This document shows positions 45,970-57,676 of a stretch of DNA of 64,000 nt, one piece after another. The notes under the pieces were generated by a model. The model ran no database searches, was not told where the DNA came from, and saw only the letters and a program-made list of their open reading frames with translations. Source of the stretch: Zarea fungicola (Eukaryota; Ascomycota; Sordariomycetes; Hypocreales; Cordycipitaceae); assembly GCA_900169235.1 (NCBI GenBank), contig FWCC01000193.1:62001-126000 (forward strand), read 5' to 3'. A program made the position numbers and the translations under genes. The stretch's first letter is position 1, and every line of letters starts with the position of its first letter.

Positions 45970-48900
45970 ATGTACAATTTTATTAGCGGCTGGATCATTT
46001 TGACCAGTCTTGTCTCTTCAAGCGGCGCCGTTACCAACAGCTACAACGGCCAGTATGCTGACGACTGCCCTGAGCTGTGCGGCAATGCTGGTCCCAACCC
46101 GTCCAACTGGACGCACATTCACAACGTGAAGGAGTTACAGTCCTGCAACAAGACCATTATTTTTGATCTCAACGTTCAGGCGCTTATTGATGACCGTCAA
46201 ACCGTCATCACAATTCGGGGTTGTTCTGCATCGGAGGCAAAAAATCTGGAAATAAATGCTAGAGAGAATACTGGCCTGGATAACGGCAAGGCTAGTGAAA
46301 ACAATGCCACTTCTTGCAGTGGAAAAGTAACCAGTATATCGATCCAGCCTCAGGTTGGTGGGCAAACCTCTCATCGTGGTACCGGTGCAGCTGCCAAGCC
46401 TGATGACATTCAATCGGCAACGCGCCAACTATCAGACTTCTTCCAACAAAACTCAGGCTGTGGCACTTCAGTTTTGTTTGCGCAAAGCAATTCCGCTGTG
46501 ATAGGGATGTATTCTGGCGCTCAAGTCACCAAGGACTCTACGCTTGCCTTCTTGAATATGTTTCAAAACCAAGTTCTCAAAGGGCAACCCAGCTCGCTCC
46601 AGATCTGTGATGCTGAAGATGCCTCAAAGCACTTTGGCATCTACGCATCAGGGTTTCCGGATATAGCTGTGACACAAAGTGCGGTTCGCGACTGGGCCAA
46701 CGGCAACTGTATAAACGGTTCTACACCAACTGCCAGCCTGGAGATGGGCATACTGGTGGCATTCGCTGATCGCTACAACGATACATCTTTCAGAGGCAAT
46801 ACTACAGCTTTTACACGCAGCCCCAGGCTAGCTGCCAGAAGCACTTGTCGTACCAGTCAAGTCATAGCCGCCGACCGCGGCTGTTTCGACTTGGCCGATC
46901 GGTGTGGAATCTCTACTAATGACCTGGAAAAATACAACACTCGCTCAGATTTCTGTACAACGTTAAAAGCGGGACAGTACTTTTGTTGTACCTCGGGAGA
47001 TCTACCCGACATGACCCCCCAGCCTAACTCTGATGGGAGTTGTAAGAGCTACTCCGTTACCTCTGTCGATAACTGCTGGGCCATCGCAAACGCGTTTGGC
47101 ATAACCCAAGACGCTTTGGAATCATTTAACAAAAATACTTGGGGCTGGTCAGGATGCTCCCCCTTAATGAACGGGCTCAACATCTGCATTAGCAAAGGCA
47201 CTCCCCCGATGCCCGCCGCAGTAGCTGGCTTAACGTGCGGTCCACAAGTGCCAGGCACGAAGCAACCAACGGATGGAACTCCCATTGCGGAATTAAACCC
47301 ATGCCCTCTGAATGCTTGTTGCGATGTCTGGGGCTTCTGCGGAACCACTGCCGACTTTTGCACGAAGACGCCAGCAGCCAATGGTAACCCAGGTACAACC
47401 CAGCCCGGAACTGCCAGCTGCATCTCTAACTGTGGCGTGGATCTTGTGAACAACTCCCAGGGCCCCAAAGTCTTTGAAAGAATTGGATATTTTGAAGCAT
47501 TCAATATCGAAAGGCCGTGTCTCTACATGGACGCAAGCGACATCCCGACAGACACCTATTCAACTCTGCACTTTGCTTTTGCTACCGTGACAGCAGACTT
47601 TCAGGTCGACATTTCCACTGTTGAGGGGCAATTCAAAAAGTTCATACGCTTACAAGGCCCTAGAAAAGTACTTTCATTCGGTGGCTGGGCGTTTTCCACA
47701 GACCAGGCCACATTCCAACGCTTTCGGCAGGCAACGAATGCGGCTAACCGAGGAGTGTTTGTGAATAACTTGATTACATTCATCACAAATGCAAGTATTC
47801 AGATCCATCTCAACATTTCTTCGAGTCTGTTCTAAATAATTATTAACTTGCCTTCAGAATGCTGTCGACGGGTTCGATTTTGACTGGGAGTATCCTGGAG
47901 TAAGTTATAGTTGACCTTTTTTATCCCGGAGGATATACTAACTTAATTAGGCACCAGATATCCCAGATATCACCCCTGGAAGCCCAGACGAGGGGGACAA
48001 TTATCTTGGATTTCTTTCACTTCTGCGTGCTAGACTGCCGCCTAACAAGACGCTCTCCATTGCTCTCCCGGCGTCGTTCTGGTACTTGAAGCAGTATCCT
48101 ATTAAGAAAATTGCGTACTACGTGGATTACTTCATTTACATGACATACGATCTACACGGACAATGGGGTAAGCGATGCTCCTTGATTGAATTCAACAAGG
48201 AATGATTTGAAACTAATGCCTTTCGCCACAGATGTCGACAATAAATGGGCAATTCCTAGCTGCACAGGAGGCAACTGCCTAAGGTCTCATGTGAACAAAA
48301 CCGAAACCCTGAATGCGCTCGTGATGCTTACCAAAGCTGGTATCCAGTCAAGCCAGATTATGGTCGGGGTGAGTAGCTACGGGAGAAGTTTTCGAATGCA
48401 AGATGAAAACTGCTCAGGTCCCTTTTGTACATTCGCGGGTGGCAGAGGCCAGTCCCAGGCATACAAGGGACGTTGTACTGGCACCGGAGGCTATATTTCC
48501 AATGCTGAACTCAATGAGATAATTGGCAACCATGGGAGTTTCTCAATTGTCAAGAGCTTTGTTGACAGCACATCAAACTCTAACATTTTGATGTACGGCA
48601 ACCCAGGTGCTGTTGACTGGGTCGCATACATGGATGGCGATACCAAGGCTGACCGCATCAACTGGATCAAACAGCAAAATTTTGGCGGTTTTTCAGACTG
48701 GGCTATTGACCTGGAGTCGTTTACTGGAGCCGATGTGAATCCAAACACAGATGATGATGATGATGGTGATGACTTTGCTGACCTGGGGGAGCCTGACGAC
48801 TCGCTAGTTTCCTGTGACACGAACCCAGGGGATCTACAGAGCATTGCTAACAACCTCGACAATTTGACCGAAAGATGCGCAGCCCTCTATACACTAGATG

Positions 48901-50006
48901 TGCTTTCCAATATGATTGACGAAAGCCTAAAGCTGTTTGATGAAAACAACAAAAACTACGACCGTCAGTTTGGCTATTATAGCACCTGGGTGAAGGACAA
49001 TATCGACCCAAAGCTGGATAACTTTACGGATTTTGTCAAAGGCGAGGGAAACCCGTTTTTCAAATGCACTTGGAAGGCTGGAAAAAGAACAGGTTCAGGG
49101 CCGTGCACAGACATTCCGCACTATTGGGACGAAGAAGCCACATTTGAAGTCGACTATGAGCTCGTCGATGAGGATGGGTTTCACGCCGCAGTATCCGATA
49201 AGCTTGGTATTGACAAAGACTGGATCGCGTTTGGCAACAGAGATAAAGACTATGAGTGTAGGACGACTGTGAACGAGGCGACGCAGCGACGCCCAGGAAT
49301 GGGCAATACGGGTGCACCACCGCCTTGCAGCAGATACTACATGAAGAGACACAATGTGCCCATCAAAGCCGATGACTCCAAGATCAACATCCCTAGCCCC
49401 AAGGAGATGATTACCAGCATCCTACCAAACATTACGGTGTTGAAAGACACCATGGTAACGACTTCTGCGCTTGTTAGCCTAGGGATATACGATGATACTC
49501 CAAACGGGGATAATGTCATGGATGCTATTGTCGGCTACTCACTGCCTGTACTGCAGCTAGCCGAATCGGTTGATAGCATGAAAACAGTCAAAGACATTGG
49601 CGAGAAAGCACATGATGAAGCTAGGCGAACGCTTATCCTGAGCATCATCTCGTACATTCTGATGGCGCTTCCATTTGTCGGTGAGGCAATTGGACCAGTT
49701 GTTGGCAGCGCCACTGCCCTGGCGCGTATCGCGCTCCTTGTCTCTCAAGCTGGTACTGTGGCGGTAACTATTGCCGACATTATCAAGGACCCTACTTCAG
49801 CGCCGTTTGAGATACTGGGATTGATTCTGTCGTCTGGATTTAGCGGCGGTGGAGCAAGACTGACAAGGCAGGACGCCCTTGGAAAATCTGCCAAGGCACG
49901 TCTGTTGATGAAGGAAGATGATTTGCAGAAGTTTTCACAGTCATTTAGGGATAAGGATGCTTTGGTGCAAAAGATTAGCAAAAAGCCCGCCGTTTGCAAG
50001 GTTTAG
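45970..50006 (+). CDS. LysM-CBM18-GH18 killer-toxin-alpha/beta-type chitinase (subgroup C)
   Basis: Four exons (45970-47790, 47858-47899, 47951-48167, 48232-50006) give 1284 residues. The signal peptide is followed by about 270 residues of N-terminal region, two LysM modules (about 293-340 and 357-407), a CBM18 chitin-binding module (about 423-478) and a GH18 domain (about 500-880). The catalytic motif DGFDFDWE lies in the tiny exon 2, with Glu at about residue 618. The GH18 domain closes with WAIDLE. A long C-terminal region holds hydrophobic helices (about 1159-1215). This is the layout of fungal subgroup C chitinases related to the zymocin alpha/beta subunit. They cut chitin outside the cell and may help a partner pass the wall of another fungus. 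Intron 1 begins GCAAGT, a GC-AG intron; no GT donor keeps the frame. Confidence 0.9.
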
Positions 50007-50430
50007 TGGATATAGTTTAGGTTCGTATTAATTACTAACTAACTAGCACTAGGTCAAGGCCCCTTAACTTTGGCAACGAGCGAAATAATATCTGTAGTAA
50101 GCCAGTGAATATATAGTCGAGGCGAGGCACCAAGCCGCGGTGAAGAGCGATTGCCACAGTAAACAATGGCAATCAAGTTAATGATGGCGTGCACAGTTTG
50201 TCCATGGCAAGCCATGGCATCTTTGTGGCTCCTTCAAAGGCCGTAATATTCTTCTTCCGCCGTTCTGTGTGTGTATCCCGAGATGTCCTGGAGTAGATGA
50301 ATATCAAATGCGAGCTCCTTCTCATAGACAGTCAATCAGTCAATCAGTTAATTGTTCATTGAAACTCATGTTATTATCCCTTTACCCAAACAAAATATAT
50401 ACATTCAATACGCCATGCTTGACTTTTCCT
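50007..50430. other. 3' flanks of convergent chitinase and DBP9 genes
   Basis: No gene. Holds the DNA (50232-50400) of which 38640-38942 is a diverged copy, including TCAATCAGTCAATCAG tandem units at 50331-50346. Confidence 0.6.
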
Positions 50431-52363
50431 TTACTTTCTTCTACGTGCCGCAAACGTCTTGAGAGGATCTGCCTTTCGCGACCCAATCCTCTTGGTCGAC
50501 CGGCCCCTCTTGCTCTTCCTGTCCTTGCCTCCAAACTTGCGCAGCGGCACAAACCCAACCTTGGGCGCCGTCAGTCCATCCTTGCCCTCCTTGGGCAGTA
50601 GATAGTCTGGAATGTGCTTCAAATGCGCTTGTTGACGCGCTGTGCGAAGCTCACCGTCGTGACGAAGATGGCTCATTTCTGTCGGATTCTCTTCAAAGTA
50701 TCTGCACAGTAATCGTTAGTCGGTAATTCAAACATGATGGTTTTCAGCGTAGTGCACACCTCTTTAGCTTATCGCTCTTCATCAGCTCCTGTCGAATCTC
50801 TCTCGTTCTGGCCTCTCGCACCGCCACCTTGGTCACCGCACGCAGAGCGTCATTCATGCGGTACCGGAAGGCATCCACCTGCTCCGGGTTAAAGTTGTAC
50901 GGGCTCAGCTCCTTGCCCTTTTTGGCCTGCTGCTTGGTGATGCGGGCCAGGATCTTCTCGTCCCTCTCCGCGCTCGCAATCGTCGTCGGCATGTGCTTGC
51001 GGTACTGGTCCTTGGGCACCACAAACGACAGCGCCATGCCCGCCTTGCCCGCCCGCGCCGTGCGCCCGATGCGGTGCGTGTACGACGACGCCGTGGTGGG
51101 CAGGTCAAAGTTGATGACGGCCGCCACGTTTTTAAAGTCGATGCCTCTCGACACACCGTACTCCATGTCCTGCTGCTTTGTTGATTTGCGCTGCTTCTTC
51201 TTGGGCTCCTTTTCGCTCCCTTCAGCCGGCGCTTCGGTTTCGTCGACGTCGTCCGCCTCGGCTTCCTCATCCGCCTTGTCCTCGTTGCCCAGAATCTCCT
51301 TTTCGTCCGACGCAATTATGATGTCGTACACATTCTTGTTGAATTCCTCCACCACGTGGATCCGCGAGTTGACGGGCAGCTCCGAGTTGAGAATACAGCT
51401 GCGGATGCCAAACTGCTCGAAAAAGAGCTTCAGGCGGTAGCAGCGGTCAATGTCGCCCACGAATATGATGCACTTGCCCTTGACGAGCTTGAGCTTGAAA
51501 ATCACGTATGCCAACAGAAACTTTTCGTCTTCGCCGCACTTGGTAAACAGCTGTGTGATGCCCTCGCCCTCCTCGTCCGGCTCCTCCAGGTCCAGCAGCT
51601 CGGGTGCGTTGTCGCGGTAAAAGATCTTCTTGAGCGAGTCGACCTCGGACGTCAGCGTCGCGCTCATCATGATGGTCTGGATGCCCTTTGGTATTGACCA
51701 CGAGAGGTTCTCCAGGTCCGTGTCGTAGCCGTACGACAGCAGCAGGTCGGCCTCGTCGAGGACGAGATGCGACAGCTTGCTCAGCGACAGCGCCGCCGAG
51801 TTGCCGTTGACATTGTGCCATACCCTCGACGGCGTGGAAATGACAATGTCTGGTAGTGTGGCGAGCAGCGAGCGCTGCACCGCATCCGAGAGCTTGTCGG
51901 TGAGCTTGACGGCGCGGACATCCTTTGAGCAAAACGAAGAAAACTGCTCAATGGCCTTGAACACTTGATCTGCAAGTTCGCGGGTCGGTACGAGAATGAG
52001 GGCGGTCGTGGCAGGTTCTGGGTCAGTCTGCTGATTGGTTAGTCTCATGAATGCTTTTGGTTTCCAAGTTTCCAATCTTCTCACAGTCTTGCGCTTCAAG
52101 ATGCCGGCAAGCACAGGGAGCACGTAGGCAGCAGTCTTTCCGGAACCAGTCTTGGCCTTGCACAGCACATCCTGTCCCTTCAGGGCAATGGGAATGGCCA
52201 TGCGCTGCACCAGCGTCGGCTGGGAAAACTTTTGCTCTGCGACGGCCTGGACGAGGCGGGGATCAAGACCCAGGTCGGTAAAGGAAAATTCTTTGCCAGC
52301 ATCCGCGGCCGCTGCCTTGGTCTTGTCTGGCGCATCGCTCGTTTCTTCAATCTTGCGCTTCAT
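50431..52363 (-). CDS. DBP9: ATP-dependent DEAD-box RNA helicase Dbp9
   Basis: Exons 52085-52363, 50760-52030 and 50431-50701 encode 606 residues, close to yeast Dbp9 (about 590). Motifs occur in order: Q-motif (QPTLVQ), GSGKT, PTRELA, VLDEAD, SATL and [10 protein letters not shown]. Between them is the long acidic insert ([14 protein letters not shown]) characteristic of this subfamily. The basic C-terminal tail (KDRKSKRGR) fits nucleolar location. The protein acts in assembly of the 60S ribosomal subunit. The first intron (52031-52084) is 54 bases, in frame and stop-free; if retained it would insert 18 residues before the DEAD core's PTRELA motif. Identification from motifs and the insert is strong. 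Confidence 0.93.
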
Positions 52364-53112
52364 TTTGCCAGCGTTTGGAAAGTCGATGAGGTTATCCTAG
52401 TCCAACATTTGCCTGCCTTTGGTCGAGAGAACGACATGCAAAAAAAAGTTGGAGGGGTCCACTTTATCCTAATCGATAGTGTGTATTGAAGATGGCTGTG
52501 GGGCACCACCTCGGTACTTCTGTCCTCATAGAGTTGCCACCAGATTTTAAGTATCTTTCAGAAGCGCTGATGGCGCACCGCATTTATAGTGGCCTACGCA
52601 CTATAAAATCGAATGATGAGAGACACCGACCAGCTTGATGTATTATAGGCAGTGATATATAATTATATAACTATTTCTCAAATATGTGCACAATGTCTGT
52701 AAATTATATACAAGATGCGTAATAGCACTCCGTGAGTTTCCAGTTATTTATTAAGCAGTAATCTAGAATGTGTAATCGTATGTGCTTGATCTCGCTCTTT
52801 TCTCTGCAAGCAACTTATCCCAGTATAAGAAGACCATGCAGACAAGTAATATTCTTCGAAAATAAGCGTCCATTTGACTGCGTAAATGTATAACCTTCAG
52901 GAATCTCCTTTCCAAGTCAGAGAATCAAATCACTAGCTTCAGGCCTGTCTAGCAATCGAGCTTGCGTGGGGCAGTTGCATCTATAGGGTAAGTCACATCG
53001 AGACGTGCCATCTTGGAACAGGCATCCTGTTGTTTGGACGGTCAAATTCAACTATTCATGAAACATCTACTGTACAAATTAAGTTTTGGTTTGAAATAAG
53101 CAACAATATCGC
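52364..53112. other. intergenic between two minus-strand genes
   Basis: AT-rich; no gene or repeat recognised. It includes the DBP9 promoter and the 3' flank of the P450 gene. Confidence 0.5.
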
Positions 53113-54895
53113 CTACTCCGACTTTGGCGGCCACTTGACCCTCTTCTCTGCCCGCACATACAAGTTATTCGGCCGAATGAGCTGAAAGCTAGGATCATAC
53201 TCAACTGGCCCGTCCTGCGCCAGACTAAACTTATAACGATACACCAGCATGGGCAGAAACACCTTGATCTCCTGCAGCGCAAAATTGAACCCAACACACA
53301 TGCGCGGTCCCTGTGCAAATGGAATGTATGAGCCTTGCGGTCGGTTCTTGACCTTGTCCGTGTCCCAGCGATCGACATCGAACCGGTTCGGGTTCTCCCA
53401 GATCTTGTCATTGTTGTGAATGTGATGCAGCGCCGAAATCACAACGGAATCCTTTGGCAGCCTATACCCGCCTGGCAAAATCATGTCCCTTTTGGATGTA
53501 CGGGCCGGCTGGAATGACGGGTTGTGGCGCCGCTGCGTCTCCTTGATGAACTTGTCCAAGAACGTGAGCTTATCCGTCAGTGCAGACGTCACCTGCGTGT
53601 CCTCATCCCAGTCATTGTCAACCAGCTCTTGTAAAAGTTTCCCCTGGTTCCCCTCGTACTGGACAAGGCTGTAGATGAGCCACGACAGCAGCGACGATGT
53701 GGTGGTGAAGCCGGCGCCGGTCGCGACGAGCAGAGCCGGTGCAAATTGTGACGGGGGCAGCTTGTTTCCCTTGCTATCCTTGGCGCGCAAAAAGTAATCT
53801 GGAATAAATGTTAGAGTACTGACTTGTTGTCTGCCAACTCCAGTGCATGCAAAAGAAAAGGTACGTACCAACCACATTTTCAGCCTTGAGAGCGGCATCC
53901 TGCAAATCCAAATCTTCTTCACCCTTGGACGCCTGGGCAATAGACTCCCCCAGCATTTCCCCAATGCGTGCCCCCGTCTCTCGCAATCTCTTGGGGTCCC
54001 CAAACGGCATGCTGGCGTACCAGGCGCCCTTGGAGGACACTTTCTTGTTGAGCTCTAGGCTGTACGCAATCTTCAGAACCATTTCATGCAGCGGTGCATC
54101 GACGCCTGCAAAATGCTCAAAGTCCATCCCGAGGACGAGCTTGCCGACCGCTTGCGAGCCGAGCTTGAGCATGTACTGATACACGTTCCACGCTTCGCCT
54201 TGCTCGTCGAGCTCGTCAAAGACCTTGAACGCCTGCTCAACGCTCTTTTGCATCGTCGGCGCGTAATGACGAACAGCCTTGGGTCCGAGAGCCGGCGGCA
54301 GAAACTTGTGTGCCAGTCTCCATTCCTCGGTGTCGGTATCGGCCAAAAATACACCAGCGTCGGTATTCTTGATGGGGTAGAGAGGATGGCCGGGAATAAT
54401 TTTCTTGCTGAAGTATTCGCTCTCCGACAGAAAGATGGCAGAGAGCTTAGGGTCATTTGTTTGGTACGTTTGGTTACCCATGCTCGTTGTGCAGAAGAGA
54501 GGGCCGAGTTTTTCAAACAACCTTTGATGGTTTCCCAAGTGGTCGGGGTATATTTCTAGGTAATTGCCAAAGTATGGAATACCGGCTGGTGAAGGGACCT
54601 GGCGCACACCTTTGCCGTCGATGGTGACGGCGACAGACCCATCCTTGGCGATAATGTCCGCGACGGCAGTTAGTCTGTGCTGATCATATAGAAACCCGAC
54701 TCCTACACAATATGCTGTCAGAAAGATATGTAATTTAATTTAATTTAAATTTTATAACTTACCACTCGGGTCGACTATTGAGTAATGGGCAGCGATTTCA
54801 TGTTGAAGGTCTTCAAAGTCAGTAGAATCAGGTAGCTCAATGTCTCGAGCTGTGGAGACATCTTCACCAAGAAGATAGAATTGCCTTGTCGACAT
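53113..54895 (-). CDS. cytochrome P450 with non-membrane N-terminal domain
   Basis: Exons 54763-54895, 53869-54702 and 53113-53798 encode about 550 residues. The exon 2 start at 54702 gives PSGVGFLYD; a second acceptor at 54714 would add four residues. The C-terminal three quarters are a P450: GNYLEIYPDHLG near the start, the K-helix ETQR, and the haem loop FAQGPRMCVG with Cys near residue 487. The I-helix reads GAGFTTTS, so the acidic residue usual before Thr is Phe. Instead of a membrane anchor, residues 1 to about 85 form a separate domain (for example RQFYLLGEDV, VAVTID) whose strand pattern hints at a ubiquitin-like fold. The core resembles P450s of the fatty-acid-hydroxylase (CYP505/BM3-like) group without the fused reductase. 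It is divergent from a b5-reductase gene, a possible electron donor. Confidence 0.9.
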
Positions 54896-55878
54896 GAGTG
54901 TGGTATTGTAACAAATTATAGTGCGAAGGTTTGCAAAACGGTGAATAAAGACCAATGAAACTGGAGTGGAAGAGGCAGTTGTTCAGTTTGGCAGCGCGTC
55001 CATAAATACAAATGGCCCCCGAGCATGAAGCTCCCTAAACCAAGACATGCCGCGGCAACTGTGAGAAAAAACCCAACATTACCTGCAATTTTCCAACCAC
55101 AAGATTTCGGCCAAAGGGTTGCGTCATTATACATGTCGGAAAATAAACAAAACTTCCGCTGTCTCGTTCGGAGATCTACCAAAGGTTTATCCATTCCCAA
55201 TTGCTACAGCAGCCCAATTCTCCGGGCTTACATCTGCGTTTCGCTCATTGGTGGCGACCAACCTAAATGGCTTTACCAGTAAAGTACCGAGGCCCAGCCG
55301 ATTTGGGCGGAATAAAATAAGATGTGGCCGCCGATGCAACGCCACTAGATACGGACGGGCCATGCCGTGTCGGCAGGGCCGAGGCGCGCCATGAGCTCGT
55401 CCAGGGATAGGGGAGCGGTGTTGACGAAAAAAACCGGCGACCCCTAGTGTGCTATACCAGGCTACCTGTAAGGTACCCGACATTACAAGCTATTTAGTGA
55501 CGTATCTGTAGTCATTTGCGAGATTTCCAGTTTTCCAACCGGAAGTGAACATTACCGCCCCAGTACAGTGTGGGCTCGGTATGCATATGTCTCAGATTCC
55601 GCGGACAATAGAGTTAAAGTCCATGGCAGGGACAGCCGATGCATGATGACGGGGGACGGAGAAACTGCGCTGAAAATTTGCCTCTTACCGTGATGATTAC
55701 TGATGTACAAAATTGCAAATAAGGCTGATGGCTAGCCGATAAAATGTCCGCCAAGCGCAGGTTTGGCCAAAGACCACGACCTTTGCAGCCCCAATTATAG
55801 TCGTGAAAGCACTCCCAAGAAAAAGGAAAAAAAACACTCGGATTTATATACTTGTACTTATCAAAAGCTTCCAGCACA
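54896..55878. promoter_or_regulatory. divergent promoter between P450 and cytochrome b5 reductase
   Basis: 983 bases separate the two start codons, with no gene between. It includes GC-rich and AT-rich halves but no clear TATA box. Shared expression of an oxygenase and its reductase is an inference from this layout. Confidence 0.45.
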
Positions 55879-57326
55879 ATGGAGTATGACAAAAGACAAG
55901 TTGCAGACCACAAGGCGGCGGATGATGCGTGGATGGCTATTCGCGGAAAGGGTGAGCATTAATTTTATTACCATTACTTTTAAAAGTACCAATTTTCTTC
56001 AAACGTCACTAAAACTTGACAGTTTACAATGTTACCAAATACTTGGCAGACCACCCCGGCGGTGCTGATGTACTCGTGGAGGCGGCCGGTACCGATGCCA
56101 CGGAAGCTTTTGACAATGCTGGCCATTCTGAGGACGCATTTGATATAATGGAAACCTATCTCATCGGTAACCTTAAAGGATACAAAGCAAAACCCACGCG
56201 AAAGACCATCACCATCACAACTCCACCACAAGCAGCAAAGCAACTCACAACCAAGACACAGTCACTTGCTTCCAAGGTAGCCAATCTTGGACTCTTTTCC
56301 TTGGCAGTAACTGCTGTCTACTACGGCAGTCGCCATTATGGACCATCAACACCAAAATGGCTTCTCTCAATTCTCAACAACGAGACACCTGGCCGGCATG
56401 GCTACGGATTCACAAAAGGCCTTCTTGTAGGCGCTGGCATCTTCACAGTGGTCGACGCACTTCTCGCCCAGCACTTTGCGCGCATGGCCCTTAATACCAA
56501 GTCGTTTACAAGTTATCCAGCACACATGCGCGTCCCGGAGCCTGTACAAGAAGACACCCTCCTCCAGCGCGGCCTCCTCGACCCTGCTACTTATTCACCC
56601 CTCCCACTCAGGGCCAAGGTCATGCTATCACCCAACGTCTACCGCTTCACGTTTACTCTGCCCACAACAGAGACGGTGCTGGGCCTGCCCATCGGGCAGC
56701 ACGTCGCCATCAAGGCCGAGATTGACGGCGAGAGCGTCTCGCGCTCCTATACGCCCGTCTCCAACAATGCCGACCGAGGCGTCTTGGAGCTCGTCATCAA
56801 GGTCTACCCAGATGGCAGGCTCACCAACAGCTACCTGAAGAATCTCCGCGTCGGCGACGAGGTCCAGTTCCGCGGGCCCAAGGGCGCCATGCGGTACACC
56901 CGCGGCCTCGCCAAGAAGATTGGCATGGTCGCCGGCGGGACGGGCATCACGCCCATGTTCCAGGTCATCCGCGGCATCTGCGAGGACGACCGCGACCTGA
57001 CGCAGATTAGCCTGATTTACGCCAACAGGACCGAGCAGGACATTTTGCTGCGGAAGGAGCTCGATGCCTTTGCCCGGCGCTACCCGAAGCAGTTTACGGT
57101 GTACTACCTCCTGGACCAGCCGCCGCCCGCAGACTGGGCCTATGGGACGGGGTATTGCACGCAGGCGCTGATTGAGGAGAAGCTGCCGCGGGCGAGCGCG
57201 GACACAAAGGTCATGCTGTGCGGGCCGCCGGGCATGGTGAATGCGGCCAAGAGTGCGCTCGTCAATTTGGGATTTGAGAGGCCGGGTGCCATGTCGAAAA
57301 TGTCGGACCAAATTTTTCTTTTTTAA
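55879..57326 (+). CDS. cytochrome b5 / NADH-cytochrome b5 reductase fusion
   Basis: Exons 55879-55951 and 56023-57326 encode 458 residues. Residues 1-85 are cytochrome b5: haem ligands lie in DHPGG and in AGHSED. Two hydrophobic segments follow (about 95-115 and 143-165), which would hold the protein in a membrane. The reductase part has the FAD motif RSYTPVS, then GGTGITPM for NADH ribose/pyrophosphate, and the late CGPPGM motif. It passes electrons from NADH through FAD to the b5 haem and onward to desaturases, hydroxylases or P450s. Both halves keep all key residues. It lies divergently beside the P450, the most plausible local partner. Confidence 0.92.
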
Positions 57327-57676
57327 TAGCAGCGGTATTATATTTTGTTTACACTTAGGGCCATAATTCTTTCCATGTATACTTTTCATATTATTTTTTC
57401 CCACCACAACATTGAGACGGAGACGAGCGCGGCAGCAACTGTATTGTACACTGTCCATTCCTTCTTTCATCAACTGTCTGACTTGTGGTTATAGCAGCGC
57501 ATAAAGTGCGGGGAAATGCGAGATTCTAATTGATTACTTATGAAAGTTGAATACAAATATAAGAAAGGAACCCAACATGCAGCCTCATTTATTGAATGCA
57601 CACACCTTGACCAACCCGTTCACCACCTTCACAGAGCAAGAGCTCATCTTAGCCAGCCGTGACAATTGCTGCCAAA

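Noticed and set aside
56628..57473. 281-codon minus frame over the b5 reductase
   Set aside because: Shadow of a strongly conserved coding region on the plus strand.
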